The notes under the pieces were generated by a model that was given only the letters and a program-made list of their open reading frames with translations, had not been told where the DNA came from and searched no databases. Of a stretch of 64,000 nt of DNA, positions 20,133 through 27,752 are shown piece by piece; position 1 is the stretch's first letter, and each line of letters starts with the position of its first letter. The stretch lies in assembly GCA_040216885.1 (NCBI GenBank), contig JAVJOG010000021.1:1-64000 (forward strand), read 5' to 3'. The position numbers and the translations under genes are program-made. Source of the stretch: Parvibaculum sp040216885 (GTDB lineage: Bacteria; Pseudomonadota; Alphaproteobacteria; Parvibaculales; Parvibaculaceae).

Positions 20133-20546
20133 TCACCCGCGCTCGACCACCTTCACCACCTTGAGCCAGCGCAGATCGCCATAGCGCGTGCTCCAGGAAA
20201 TGGTCTGGCCTTCGCGCATCCCGAGCAGCGCCACGCCGACCGGCGAGGCGATCGACACCAGGCCGTCGTCGGACGAGCGCGCCGTCGGATAGACGAGCTT
20301 CAGCCGCTCGACGCGGCCTTTCATGCCGAAGATGAAGTCGACCGTCGAATTGACGGTCACGACATCGTCCGGCAATCGCGCCAGCGGCATCACTTCGGCG
20401 CGCGCCAGTTCCTGATCGAGAAAGCGCGCGACTTCCGGCAGCACGTCTTCAAGTCCGCCGGCGACGGCCGACAGTTGATCGTATTGTTCGGCCGCGACCA
20501 AGATCGGCGGCATCGCGGCGTGGATCGCTTCTGCATGCACAGTCAT
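20133..20546 (-). CDS. Rnk-like nucleoside diphosphate kinase regulator (GreA/GreB C-terminal fold)
   Basis: A 137-residue protein with a short N-terminal helical part and a GreA/GreB C-terminal FKBP-like domain: VTVNSTVDF, LVYP, SIASPVGVALLGMREGQTISW. This is the Rnk arrangement. Such proteins bind near the RNA polymerase secondary channel but lack the long coiled coil with acidic tip that stimulates transcript cleavage. The start is the ATG giving MTVHAEAIHAAMPPILV; one base separates it from the stop of the similar gene upstream, so the two are a tandem pair in one transcript. Confidence 0.85.
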   Translation of the reverse strand: MTVHAEAIHAAMPPILVAAEQYDQLSAVAGGLEDVLPEVARFLDQELARAEVMPLARLPDDVVTVNSTVDFIFGMKGRVERLKLVYPTARSSDDGLVSIASPVGVALLGMREGQTISWSTRYGDLRWLKVVKVVERG

Positions 20547-20547
20547 C

Positions 20548-21066
20548 TCAGGCGGCCTCCGGTCCGTTGTTGCCCGGCCCATCGCTGTCCGGTGCCGTGC
20601 GCGCCATGCGGCGGCGAATATCGGCTTCCGGCTGGAAGTCGATGGCGATGAGTTCGAGCGTCAGCCGCGCGCCGTCGAAGAGCACGGCCTCGACAATGTC
20701 GCCGGCGGAATGACCGAGCAGCGCCAGGCCGATCGGCGTCAGCACGCTCAGATACTGGCCGTTCGGCGCGGGGCCGCGCTGCAATTGCAGCATCCGCCGT
20801 TCGGGCATTCGGGTTTCGATGCGATAGCGGAGAATGCTCCCGAACGTCGCCACGGTTTCGGCGATGGCGGCGCCCGGCACAACCTTCGCCTCCACGAGTT
20901 TCGCGCGGACGCGGGTTCGCATCGGGCTTGTGAGATCGAGGTCCTCGAATGTCGCGGCTTCGAGCCGCGCGTAGTCCGAAGAGGTGAGCACGGGCCGCGA
21001 TGCCGTTTGCGGGTTCGGTACGATATTCAATTGGGCGCGGCTGCCGCCGCCTTTGACGATGGACAT
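20548..21066 (-). CDS. GreA/GreB C-terminal-domain (Rnk-like) protein, second copy
   Basis: A 172-residue relative of the downstream rnk-like gene. The FKBP-like domain is recognisable in SVLTPIGLALLGHSAGDIVEA, and a helical N-terminal part precedes it (SDYARLEAATFEDLDL). It is longer than Rnk at both ends, with a Gly/Asp/Asn-rich tail. RNA polymerase binding is inferred from the fold only. A plausible sigma-70 promoter and a GC-rich hairpin lie in the upstream 190 bases. Two tandem Rnk-type genes suggest a heteromeric or specialised pair. Confidence 0.75.
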   Translation of the reverse strand: MSIVKGGGSRAQLNIVPNPQTASRPVLTSSDYARLEAATFEDLDLTSPMRTRVRAKLVEAKVVPGAAIAETVATFGSILRYRIETRMPERRMLQLQRGPAPNGQYLSVLTPIGLALLGHSAGDIVEAVLFDGARLTLELIAIDFQPEADIRRRMARTAPDSDGPGNNGPEAA

Positions 21067-21138
21067 GACAAAACCTCATCGCACGATCGGGCGCATGGCC
21101 CGTCGTGCCGATTGAATGGAAAGCTGGTGATGAAGTCG

Positions 21139-21187
21139 GCCCCCGGGTCTGGCCTTGCGCGAAGGCGCGAAGGCGCCGGCCCGGGGC
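21139..21187 (-). other. GC-rich hairpin in the leader of the rnk-like genes
   Basis: Arms 21139-21153 and 21175-21187 (GCCCCCGGGTCTGGC and GCCGGCCCGGGGC) can pair over about 12 bases. The hairpin lies between the proposed promoter and the first rnk-like start. No U-run follows on the minus strand, so it is not a simple terminator. Confidence 0.4.
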
Positions 21188-21255
21188 TAATGTCCCGCGA
21201 GCAGCGTACCCGGCGTCAGAAAAAACCGTGCATTGGCTTTGCGCATAATGATCTC

Positions 21256-21283
21256 AGGCTAGCCCTTGCGGCGGGAAAGTCAA
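21256..21283 (-). promoter_or_regulatory. Putative sigma-70 promoter for the rnk-like pair
   Basis: On the minus strand TTGACT is separated by 16 bases from TAGCCT, directed at the rnk-like genes about 180 bases downstream. Read by eye; no transcription data. Confidence 0.35.
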
Positions 21284-21332
21284 AGCGGGGCGGGGTGGCC
21301 GAACGCCGCAGTGTGCAAGACGGGGGGACACC

Positions 21333-21596
21333 ATGAAAATCGACCGGCTTTTTCTCGTCATCGCGGCCATCTACATCCTGATCGGCATGGGGCTCGGCTC
21401 CTATATGGGCATGAACCAGGACTTCACGCACCGCACCGCGCATACCCATATCAACCTGCCCGGTTTCGTCAGCATGACGCTTTTCGCGCTGGTCTACCGG
21501 TCCTGGCCGGCGCACTGCGCTCGGCCCGCGATTGACCGTAAAATCCCCACCGGAATGGTACAAAATCGTACAAGTTTGGTAACTTCGGCTCGCTAG
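21333..21596 (+). pseudogene. Truncated small membrane protein remnant (cytochrome-oxidase-like small protein)
   Basis: The first 50 or so residues (MKIDRLFLVIAAIYILIGMG, then GMNQDFTHRTAHTHINLPGF) look like the start of small multi-pass membrane proteins related to heme-copper oxidase subunit I, with a His-x-His motif after the first membrane segment. After FALVYRSWPA the sequence changes to unrelated, charged residues and stops at residue 87, where relatives continue with further membrane segments. A two-base shift would give WPALRSARD then a stop, so both frames end early. I read it as a decayed gene, but a short functional product cannot be excluded. Confidence 0.45.
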
Positions 21597-21628
21597 CCTC
21601 GGCCGGAACATCGCAAACGAGAAGCCGG

Positions 21629-22438
21629 ATGAAGAGCCACAGAGACGAAATCGGGCGTGCATTGCGCGAAGCGCGGCAGGCGGCGGGCCTGTCGCTGGGC
21701 GATGTAGCGTCGCGGATCAAGGTCAAGCCGGTCTATCTACAGGCGATCGAGGCCGGTGAGTTCGACCGTCTGCCGGCGCTGCCGCAGACGCTGGGCTTCA
21801 CGCGCAGCTATGCGCGCCTGCTTGAGGTCGATGTCGCGGCACCGCTGGCGCAGCTTGGCGAGGAAGTCCACAGGGACATCGAGAGCACAGATTATTCATC
21901 GCCCGATCCGGCATGGCGCGACATTCCGATCCGGCAAATTGCCTGGGGTGGAGCCGGTGCGGCTCTCGGTATGGTGCTGCTCGCGGCGTTGCTGTTCGAT
22001 TTCAGCGCGCCGCCGGTGCAATGGATGCCTGTCGAGGAGGTGCCGGTTGCGGCAACGGCGGCCGTGCGCCCGGTTCCGCCTGTCGTGGCGCCTCCGGCCG
22101 TTCAAGCACCCGCCGCCGCGCCGCAAAGTTCAGTACACGGATCGGCGTCGGTCTCGGCGGAAATGGCCGGCCTGTTGTTCGATCTGCCGGCGGATAAGGG
22201 GGTGCCCGGCGAGGCGGCCCCGTCAGCCGCGCCGCAACTCTTCGCCACCCGCGATGTCCATCTGCGTGCCGCGCCCGCCAATGAAGGGGACGTGCGTGGC
22301 GTTCTCGCGGCCTGCGAGACGCTCGCCTTTATCGGTGCGGATACGGACAAGCCGTGGCGCGAGGTCAGACGAAGCGATGGCACGAGCGGATGGGTCTACC
22401 ACCGCTATGTCAGCGACACGGCCCCGCCGGCCTGCTGA
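21629..22438 (+). CDS. RodZ-like HTH, membrane anchor and SH3 domain protein
   Basis: A 269-residue protein with an N-terminal helix-turn-helix of the RodZ/HTH_25 type (residues 5-70: ALREARQAAGLSLGDVASRI, later ALPQTLGFTRSYARLLEVD). A single membrane segment follows at about 108-126 (GGAGAALGMVLLAALLF), then a Pro/Ala-rich linker and a C-terminal bacterial SH3 domain (about 205-263, VHLRAAPANEGDVRGVL through GWVYHRYVSD). The layout suggests a cytoplasmic DNA- or cytoskeleton-binding head and a periplasmic cell-wall-binding domain. It is not RodZ proper, whose C-terminal domain differs. It converges on the FkbM gene. Confidence 0.75.
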   Translation: MKSHRDEIGRALREARQAAGLSLGDVASRIKVKPVYLQAIEAGEFDRLPALPQTLGFTRSYARLLEVDVAAPLAQLGEEVHRDIESTDYSSPDPAWRDIPIRQIAWGGAGAALGMVLLAALLFDFSAPPVQWMPVEEVPVAATAAVRPVPPVVAPPAVQAPAAAPQSSVHGSASVSAEMAGLLFDLPADKGVPGEAAPSAAPQLFATRDVHLRAAPANEGDVRGVLAACETLAFIGADTDKPWREVRRSDGTSGWVYHRYVSDTAPPAC

Positions 22439-22453
22439 TCGCGCGCCGCGCAG

Positions 22454-23284
22454 TCAGGCTGCCGGTGTCGGGGTGACGGCCGGCACGGCGGTCGCCGAGG
22501 CCCCCGGCAGGAAGATAAAGTTCTTCACATAGTCGGGCCCGCGGTGCTTCTGGTGTCGTTCGATGTCGAACAGCGCAATGTCGCTCAGGCCGTTGCGGCC
22601 GAGGAAGAAACCCCGATAGCCGAGATCGGCGCAGAAGCGAAACACGTCGAGCACCCGGTCGCCGATATGGATGTATTCGGTTTCGAGGAAGATCGCGGGC
22701 CGGTCGCGCAGGATCGTTTCGCGCGCACCTTGGAGCACGGCGAGTTCGTGCCCCTCGACGTCAATCTTGATGAAGCCGACAGGGGCGAGACTCAGCGTGT
22801 CGATCCGGTGGCACATCACGTCAACGGGGTGGCTTGCGCCGCCGATCGCCTTTTCGATGCTGGCGCCGTTGCTCATCCAGCCCTTGCTGCTGCGCGGTAT
22901 CGTCAGCCGCACGGGGCCGTCGCTGTCGCCGATTGCCATCGGAAAGATTTCGACATTGCGGTCGGCGACCTGCATCAGCGTACGCAGCGGATAGGGGTTC
23001 GGCTCGAACGCCATCACCTTCGGCGACAGGCGCGAGAGGAAAAAACTGAAGAGGCCGAGATTGGCGCCGATATCGAGACTGATGCGGGTGGGATCGACCA
23101 GGAACTTCAACAGTCCCATCTCGCGATCACGATACAGCATGTATTTGTACGCACGCAGACGATAATAGGCACGGAAGGGCGGCCAGCGGAATTTCAGGTC
23201 CTGCCGGAAATCATTGACCCAGTCGCGCAGATTCAGTCGCGGCAGCCGCGGTGCGACCAGACTCTCGAACGATGGATTGTCCAT
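22454..23284 (-). CDS. FkbM family SAM-dependent methyltransferase, probably PhoB-regulated
   Basis: A 276-residue methyltransferase. The SAM-binding motif is LDIGANLGLFSFFLS, followed by AFEPNPYPLRTL and the FkbM hallmark KIDVEGHELAVLQGA. FkbM enzymes methylate hydroxyl groups on polysaccharides, lipids or secondary metabolites; the substrate here is unknown. Start: the ATG giving MDNPSFESLV, with GGGAG ten bases before it; a TTG 129 bases upstream would give a longer, low-quality N-terminus. The upstream region carries a five-repeat PhoB-box array, so induction by phosphate starvation is likely. That would fit a role in remodelling surface glycans or lipids under phosphate limitation, which is inference. 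Confidence 0.85.
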   Translation of the reverse strand: MDNPSFESLVAPRLPRLNLRDWVNDFRQDLKFRWPPFRAYYRLRAYKYMLYRDREMGLLKFLVDPTRISLDIGANLGLFSFFLSRLSPKVMAFEPNPYPLRTLMQVADRNVEIFPMAIGDSDGPVRLTIPRSSKGWMSNGASIEKAIGGASHPVDVMCHRIDTLSLAPVGFIKIDVEGHELAVLQGARETILRDRPAIFLETEYIHIGDRVLDVFRFCADLGYRGFFLGRNGLSDIALFDIERHQKHRGPDYVKNFIFLPGASATAVPAVTPTPAA

Positions 23285-23416
23285 CCGGAATGTTCTCCCA
23301 GCCGGCGCGCCTTGTCCCAAAAGCCCTGGTCGCGCGTCCGGCTTGCTGTTCCGGACAATAGCTCTTGGCACACGCCCCGCCAATAGGGCGCCGGGAACAA
23401 CCCGGCCTCTCAAAAC

Positions 23417-23439
23417 GGGGATAAGTTTTCTTTATCCCC
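23417..23439 (-). other. Hairpin in the FkbM leader
   Basis: GGGGATAA and TTATCCCC form a perfect eight-base-pair stem around a seven-base loop. It lies between the PhoB-dependent promoter and the FkbM start. Only a weak GTTTTG follows on the minus strand, so it may be a weak attenuator or a leader structure. Confidence 0.35.
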
Positions 23440-23496
23440 ATCCCGGGCATGCGTCGCGCGGGGCCGAGGCAGCCTCCGGGCACCGAGGATATGCGT

Positions 23497-23529
23497 GTAT
23501 GTGACAGATTTTTGACAGTTTGATGACAG
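23497..23529 (-). promoter_or_regulatory. PhoB box array with promoter -10 (proximal)
   Basis: On the minus strand three contiguous 11-mers read CTGTCATCAAA, CTGTCAAAAAT and CTGTCACATAC, which is the classical pho box (repeats of CTGTCAT at 11-base spacing). Five bases after the last repeat stands TATCCT (23486-23491) as a -10 element. This is close to the roughly six-base spacing of E. coli pstS and phoA as I recall them. The array points at the FkbM gene. Apart from these boxes and one hairpin, the 317-base region 23285-23601 has no gene. Confidence 0.8.
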
Positions 23530-23572
23530 CCGGTGCGCCATGCCGAAAAACGGCGCAATTCCGACGTTTTCT

Positions 23573-23594
23573 ATTTATGACAGTTGCGTGACAG
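23573..23594 (-). promoter_or_regulatory. PhoB box (distal)
   Basis: Two further 11-mers on the minus strand, CTGTCACGCAA and CTGTCATAAAT, form a second complete pho box. It starts eight bases after the end of the carbonic anhydrase gene. It lies 54 bases, close to five helical turns, from the proximal array, so PhoB dimers on both sites would face the same side of the DNA. No good -10 follows it directly. Confidence 0.75.
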
Positions 23595-23601
23595 AAGCCG
23601 C

Positions 23602-24249
23602 TCAGGCGTGGTCTTCGACGTCCACAAAGCGGTCTTCGGCCGGGTTGTAGATCGACAGTTTGCCGCTGCCGATGCCGTAGAACCAGCCGTGAAGGCGCAG
23701 TTTACCGGCTGCCTCGCGCTCGGCGATGAACGGGAAAGTCCGAAGCATTTCAAGCGATTGCATGACGGCTTGCTGTTCCATCAGGCGCAGCAGGGCAGGC
23801 TTGTCGAGGTCGGGATGCTTCTCGCGCACCGAGGTTTCGACACCGGTTGCCAGCGACATCCAGTTCGAAATGAAGTCACCCTCGGGCGGATGGCCGCAGC
23901 CGGCATCGTAGAGCGCCTCGATGCCGCCGCAGCTCACATGGCCCATCACAATTATGTCAGCAATTTCAAGGCCTTTGACGCCAAACTCCAGCGCCGCGCT
24001 GGTGCCGTGATAGTGGCTGTCGGGCTGGTAGGGCGGCACCAGGTTGGCGACGTTGCGGACCACGAAAAGCTCTCCGGGGTCGGACGAAAAGATCATCGCG
24101 GGGTCGGCGCGGCTGTCGCAGCAGGCGATAATCATGGCCTTCGGGCGCTGGCGGCGCGCCGCAAGTGCTTGATATTTCGCCTCATTCTGCTTGTAGGCGC
24201 CGGCGCGGAAGGCTCTGTATCCCTCGATCAGGCTATCGACCGTGTCCAT
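23602..24249 (-). CDS. Beta-class carbonic anhydrase
   Basis: Interconverts CO2 and bicarbonate with a zinc ion. The 215 residues contain the zinc ligands and dyad CCDSRADP (Cys, Asp, Arg) at about residues 43-50 and HVSCGGIEAL (His, Cys) at about 103-112. It ends LSIYNPAEDRFVDV, typical of the bacterial plant-like type. Length is normal. It lies upstream of the PhoB-controlled FkbM gene on the same strand, but the separate PhoB promoter between them suggests independent control. No signal peptide, so cytoplasmic. Confidence 0.95.
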   Translation of the reverse strand: MDTVDSLIEGYRAFRAGAYKQNEAKYQALAARRQRPKAMIIACCDSRADPAMIFSSDPGELFVVRNVANLVPPYQPDSHYHGTSAALEFGVKGLEIADIIVMGHVSCGGIEALYDAGCGHPPEGDFISNWMSLATGVETSVREKHPDLDKPALLRLMEQQAVMQSLEMLRTFPFIAEREAAGKLRLHGWFYGIGSGKLSIYNPAEDRFVDVEDHA

Positions 24250-24508
24250 CTATCCCGGGCCCTCCGCTGTGTCCGGTGGCCTTCATACACAAGCATCGCC
24301 GCCGATAAAAGATACCGCAGCGTCAAGCGGACAGGCGCCTCCGTGATGCCGGAAAAGGCAGGTTGCCCGCCAAATATGCAGCCCTGGACAAACCGCCGCT
24401 CGCATCCCCCTCAAAACGCGGCGGCATAGGCAAAGGCCCGGATTCTGCATAGACTTTGCGCCAAAACGGGGCGTACTGCAGCCGCCGGTTCAGTGGATGG
24501 GGAATGAC

Positions 24509-24844
24509 ATGTCGTATGTCGAAATGTTGGAAAATTTGTCGGTCGAAAGCCAGATTTCGATAGGCGGACTACTGTTGCTGCTGGTCATCCTGACCACGCT
24601 GCATGTACGCAGCCTGCTGGCCCTCAGGGCCGAACGGAGCGAGCGCAGCGTGCGTGAGATGAATGCCCGTATCGATGCCTTGATGCGAAAACTCGAGGGA
24701 AAGGGCGCAAAAAGCGGTCGCCTCAGCCCTGCGGTCGATCGTCCGCGGCCTCTGCAACGAACGGCGGCCAAATCGGTTCCCGCAGCGCGCTGCCCGTCGA
24801 ATGCGATGGTGCCGCAGCGCCGGATCCGTTCACGCTCGGCGTAA
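24509..24844 (+). CDS. Hypothetical single-pass membrane protein
   Basis: A 111-residue protein of no recognised family, starting MSYVEMLENLSVESQISIGG. One membrane segment (GGLLLLLVILTTLHVRSLLAL) is followed by a charged helix (RAERSERSVREMNARIDALM) that may form a coiled coil, and by a basic Pro/Ser/Arg-rich tail. An ATG twelve bases upstream is also in frame, but GGGGAA lies six bases before the chosen one. A hairpin terminator follows 70 bases after the stop. Composition is ordinary for the neighbourhood, and the frame is plausible but not proven to be expressed. Confidence 0.5.
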   Translation: MSYVEMLENLSVESQISIGGLLLLLVILTTLHVRSLLALRAERSERSVREMNARIDALMRKLEGKGAKSGRLSPAVDRPRPLQRTAAKSVPAARCPSNAMVPQRRIRSRSA

Positions 24845-24912
24845 ATGGCGCTGTCTGCGGCGTTTTTGGCGCTTGCAAAGCGCATCTGGCCGCACTAAAT
24901 CACAGACACAGA

Positions 24913-24940
24913 CGGGGTTTGAAAGTTAAGCCCCGTTTTC
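24913..24940 (+). terminator. Putative rho-independent terminator
   Basis: CGGGGTTT pairs with AAGCCCCG (one G-U) around a seven-base loop and is followed by TTTTC. It lies after the small hypothetical gene and before cysD. Because it also precedes cysD closely, it could act as a leader attenuator if the cysD promoter lies further upstream. Confidence 0.55.
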
Positions 24941-24988
24941 TTGTGTATTATCGTGTGCCGCAGGCGGAGCCTGCGCAGGAAGGCCGCT

Positions 24989-25783
24989 ATGGATCGCCTC
25001 GATCAGCTCGAAAGCCAGAGCATTTTCATCTTCCGCGAAGCGTTCAACAGGATCGAAAATATCGCGATGCTGTGGTCGTTGGGGAAGGACTCCAACGTGA
25101 TGATCTGGCTGGCGCGCAAGGCTTTTTTCGGTCACGTGCCGTTTCCGGTGATGCATGTCGATACCGGCAAGAAGTTCCCCGAGATGTACGATTTCCGCGA
25201 TCGCTATGCGGCGGAGTGGGGTCTCAATTTCATTCGCGAAGAATGCCCGCCGCTCGAAATGACCGATGAAACACTGCCACCCGCCGCGCGTTCCGCAGCG
25301 CGCAAGACCGAAGGTCTGAAGCTCGCAATCAAGAAGTATGGCTTCAATGCGCTTTTCGCCGGCATCCGCCGCGACGAGGAAGCGACGCGCGCGAAGGAGC
25401 GCGTCTTCAGTCCGCGCGGCCTGACCGGCCAGTGGGATTTCAAGGACCAGCCGCCGGAATTCTGGGATCAGTTCAAGACCGACTTCCCGCCGGGCACGCA
25501 TATCCGCATTCATCCGTTGCTGCACTGGACCGAAGTCGACATCTGGCTTTACACGCTGCGTGAGCAGAGTCCGACGATCCCGCTCTAGTTCGCCAAGGAC
25601 GGCAAGCGTTATCGGTCGCTCGGCGACAAGGACATCACGTCGCCGGTCGCGAGCACTGCGACGACCATCGAGGAAATCATCGAGGAGCTGCGGACCACGA
25701 AGATTTCGGAACGGTCGGGCCGCGCCATGGACCACGAGTCGGAGGACGCCTTCGAGCGCCTTCGCGCCGACGGCTATCTGTAA
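24989..25783 (+). pseudogene. cysD: Sulfate adenylyltransferase subunit 2, interrupted by an in-frame TAG
   Basis: Small subunit of ATP sulfurylase, which makes APS from sulfate and ATP together with CysN. The frame is continuous from MDRLDQLESQSIFIFREAF through the PP-loop-type motif LWSLGKDSN to the C-terminus AFERLRADGYL, except for a TAG at 25586-25588. In relatives this codon, after PIIPL-type sequence, is a tyrosine followed by FAKDGKRYRSL, exactly as found here downstream. Translation would stop at residue 199 of 264 and lose the conserved C-terminal part. TAG ends ssb and gyrA in this window, so recoding is unlikely. It is either a real single-base nonsense mutation or a sequencing error. 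cysNC follows after 12 bases. Confidence 0.85.
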
Positions 25784-25795
25784 GGAAATTCGAGC

Positions 25796-27715
25796 ATGTC
25801 CGAAGCATCAGAAGCCAAGGTGAGACTGGCCGCCGTAAACCCCAACCCGGCGTCCGCGCGCGACCTGCTGCGCATCGTCATCGTCGGCCATGTCGATCAT
25901 GGCAAGTCGACGCTGGTTGGGCGGATGTTCCACGACACGGGTTCGCTGCCCGACGGCAAATACGAATCCATCAAGGCCATGTGCGAACGCCGTGGCGTTC
26001 CCTTCGAATGGGCCTTCCTGATGGACGCTTTGCAGGCGGAGCGCGACCAGGGCATCACCATCGACACCAGCCAGATCTGGTTCAAGACCGATGCCCGCGA
26101 CTACACCATCATCGACGCGCCCGGGCACAAGGAATTCCTGAAGAACATGATCACCGGCGCTGCGCAATCCGATGCGGCGCTGCTGATTATCGACGCGGCC
26201 GAAGGCGTACGCGAGCAGTCCCGCCGCCACGGCTATTTGTTGCATTTGCTCGGCATTCGTCAGGTCGCCGTGGCCGTCAACAAGATGGACCTCATCAACT
26301 ACGAGAAGGACCAGTTCGATCTGATCGAGCAGGAATATCGCGACTACCTGACCTCGATCGGCGTGACGCCGACATTCGTTATTCCCGTGTCCGCGCGGCA
26401 AGGCGACAATATCGTCGATCAGTCGGCGCAAACGCCCTGGTACAAGGGGCCGACGATCGTCAAGGCGCTCGACAGCTTCATGCCGACGGCATCGCCGGTC
26501 GACCGGCCGCTGCGTTTTCCGGTGCAGGACGTCTACAAGTTCGATCACCGGCGCATCATCGCCGGCCGCATTGAAGAGGGCAGCCTGAAGGTTGGCGACA
26601 CACTTCTTTTTTCGCCGTCGAACAAATCGGCGCGTGTGCAGAGCATCGAGTACTGGTCGACCGTTCCCGGCAAGAAGCCGCCGACTGAAGCGTCAGCCGG
26701 AGAGTCTATCGGTATCACGCTCGACGAACAGATTTTCGTCGAACGCGGCGAGCTTGCAAGCCATGTCGAGCATGCACCGATCGAAACCGATGTGTTCCGC
26801 GCGCGGATTTTCTGGCTCGGTCACGAACCGATGGTGAAGGGCAAGAGCTACCGCATCAAACTCGGCACGCTCGAGGCACCGGTCACCGTTCAGTCGATCG
26901 AGAGCATCATCGACACCAGCGATCTCTCGAACACATCGTCGCATCAGGTCGAGCGCAACCAGGTTGCCGAGATTGTGCTGCGGGCGCGGCGGATGCTGGC
27001 GCTGGACGAGTTCATCAAGGCACCGAAAAGCGGCCGCTTTGTGCTGATCGACAAGTACGACATCGCCGGCGGCGGCATCATTTCGATGGAAGGCTATGCC
27101 GACCAGCGCGACCTCATCACGGCTCGGTCGACCAATATCACCCGCGTCGAACACGGTATCGACGAGGCTGCCCGTGCCTTCCGCAACGGTCACAAGGGCG
27201 GCGTTCTCTGGTTCACCGGCCTTTCCGGCGCCGGCAAATCGACGCTTGCCGTGGCGCTGGAGAAGAAGCTTTTCGAGAAGGGTTATAACGTCTACGTGCT
27301 GGACGGGGATAACGTTCGTCACGGCCTCAACGCCAATCTGAGTTTTTCACCCGAAGACCGCGCCGAAAACATCCGCCGCGTCGGCGAGGTGGCCGCTCTT
27401 TTCGGCCGCGCCGGCATGATCGCGATTACTTCGTTCATCTCGCCCTACAGGTCGGATCGTGATCGCGCGCGCGAAGCCGGGGGCGGAAATTTCCACGAAA
27501 TCCACGTCAAGGCCGACGTGGCGACCTGTGAGGCACGCGACCCGAAGGGCCTCTACAAAAAGGCCCGCGCCGGCGAAATCAAGGATTTCACTGGTATTTC
27601 GGCACCTTACGAGGAGCCGGACAATCCCGAACTCGTCATCGACACGGCCGCGGTCCAGCTCAACGAATGCATCGAGCGGCTCGTCAACTATGTGGAGACG
27701 AAGTTCAAGGTATAA
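25796..27715 (+). CDS. cysN/cysC: Bifunctional sulfate adenylyltransferase subunit 1 / adenylylsulfate kinase
   Basis: A 639-residue fusion for two steps of sulfate activation. Residues 20-440 are the CysN GTPase with GHVDHGKST, DAPGHKEF and NKMDL, which drives APS formation with CysD. Residues from about 465 are the CysC APS kinase, with P-loop GLSGAGKS, making PAPS. Both halves have intact motifs. The fusion (NodQ-like) is common in Alphaproteobacteria. It starts 12 bases after the cysD end, so it depends on the same transcript. If the cysD stop is real, CysN would lack a full partner while the kinase half could still work. Confidence 0.96.
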   Translation: MSEASEAKVRLAAVNPNPASARDLLRIVIVGHVDHGKSTLVGRMFHDTGSLPDGKYESIKAMCERRGVPFEWAFLMDALQAERDQGITIDTSQIWFKTDARDYTIIDAPGHKEFLKNMITGAAQSDAALLIIDAAEGVREQSRRHGYLLHLLGIRQVAVAVNKMDLINYEKDQFDLIEQEYRDYLTSIGVTPTFVIPVSARQGDNIVDQSAQTPWYKGPTIVKALDSFMPTASPVDRPLRFPVQDVYKFDHRRIIAGRIEEGSLKVGDTLLFSPSNKSARVQSIEYWSTVPGKKPPTEASAGESIGITLDEQIFVERGELASHVEHAPIETDVFRARIFWLGHEPMVKGKSYRIKLGTLEAPVTVQSIESIIDTSDLSNTSSHQVERNQVAEIVLRARRMLALDEFIKAPKSGRFVLIDKYDIAGGGIISMEGYADQRDLITARSTNITRVEHGIDEAARAFRNGHKGGVLWFTGLSGAGKSTLAVALEKKLFEKGYNVYVLDGDNVRHGLNANLSFSPEDRAENIRRVGEVAALFGRAGMIAITSFISPYRSDRDRAREAGGGNFHEIHVKADVATCEARDPKGLYKKARAGEIKDFTGISAPYEEPDNPELVIDTAAVQLNECIERLVNYVETKFKV

Positions 27716-27752
27716 GGGGTTCTGCGGGTTTCCAGATGCGAACAGGCCCTGA

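Noticed and set aside
25586..25588. Recoding of TAG as an amino acid in cysD
   Set aside because: TAG is used as the normal stop of ssb, gyrA and other genes here, and there is no sign of a recoding element.
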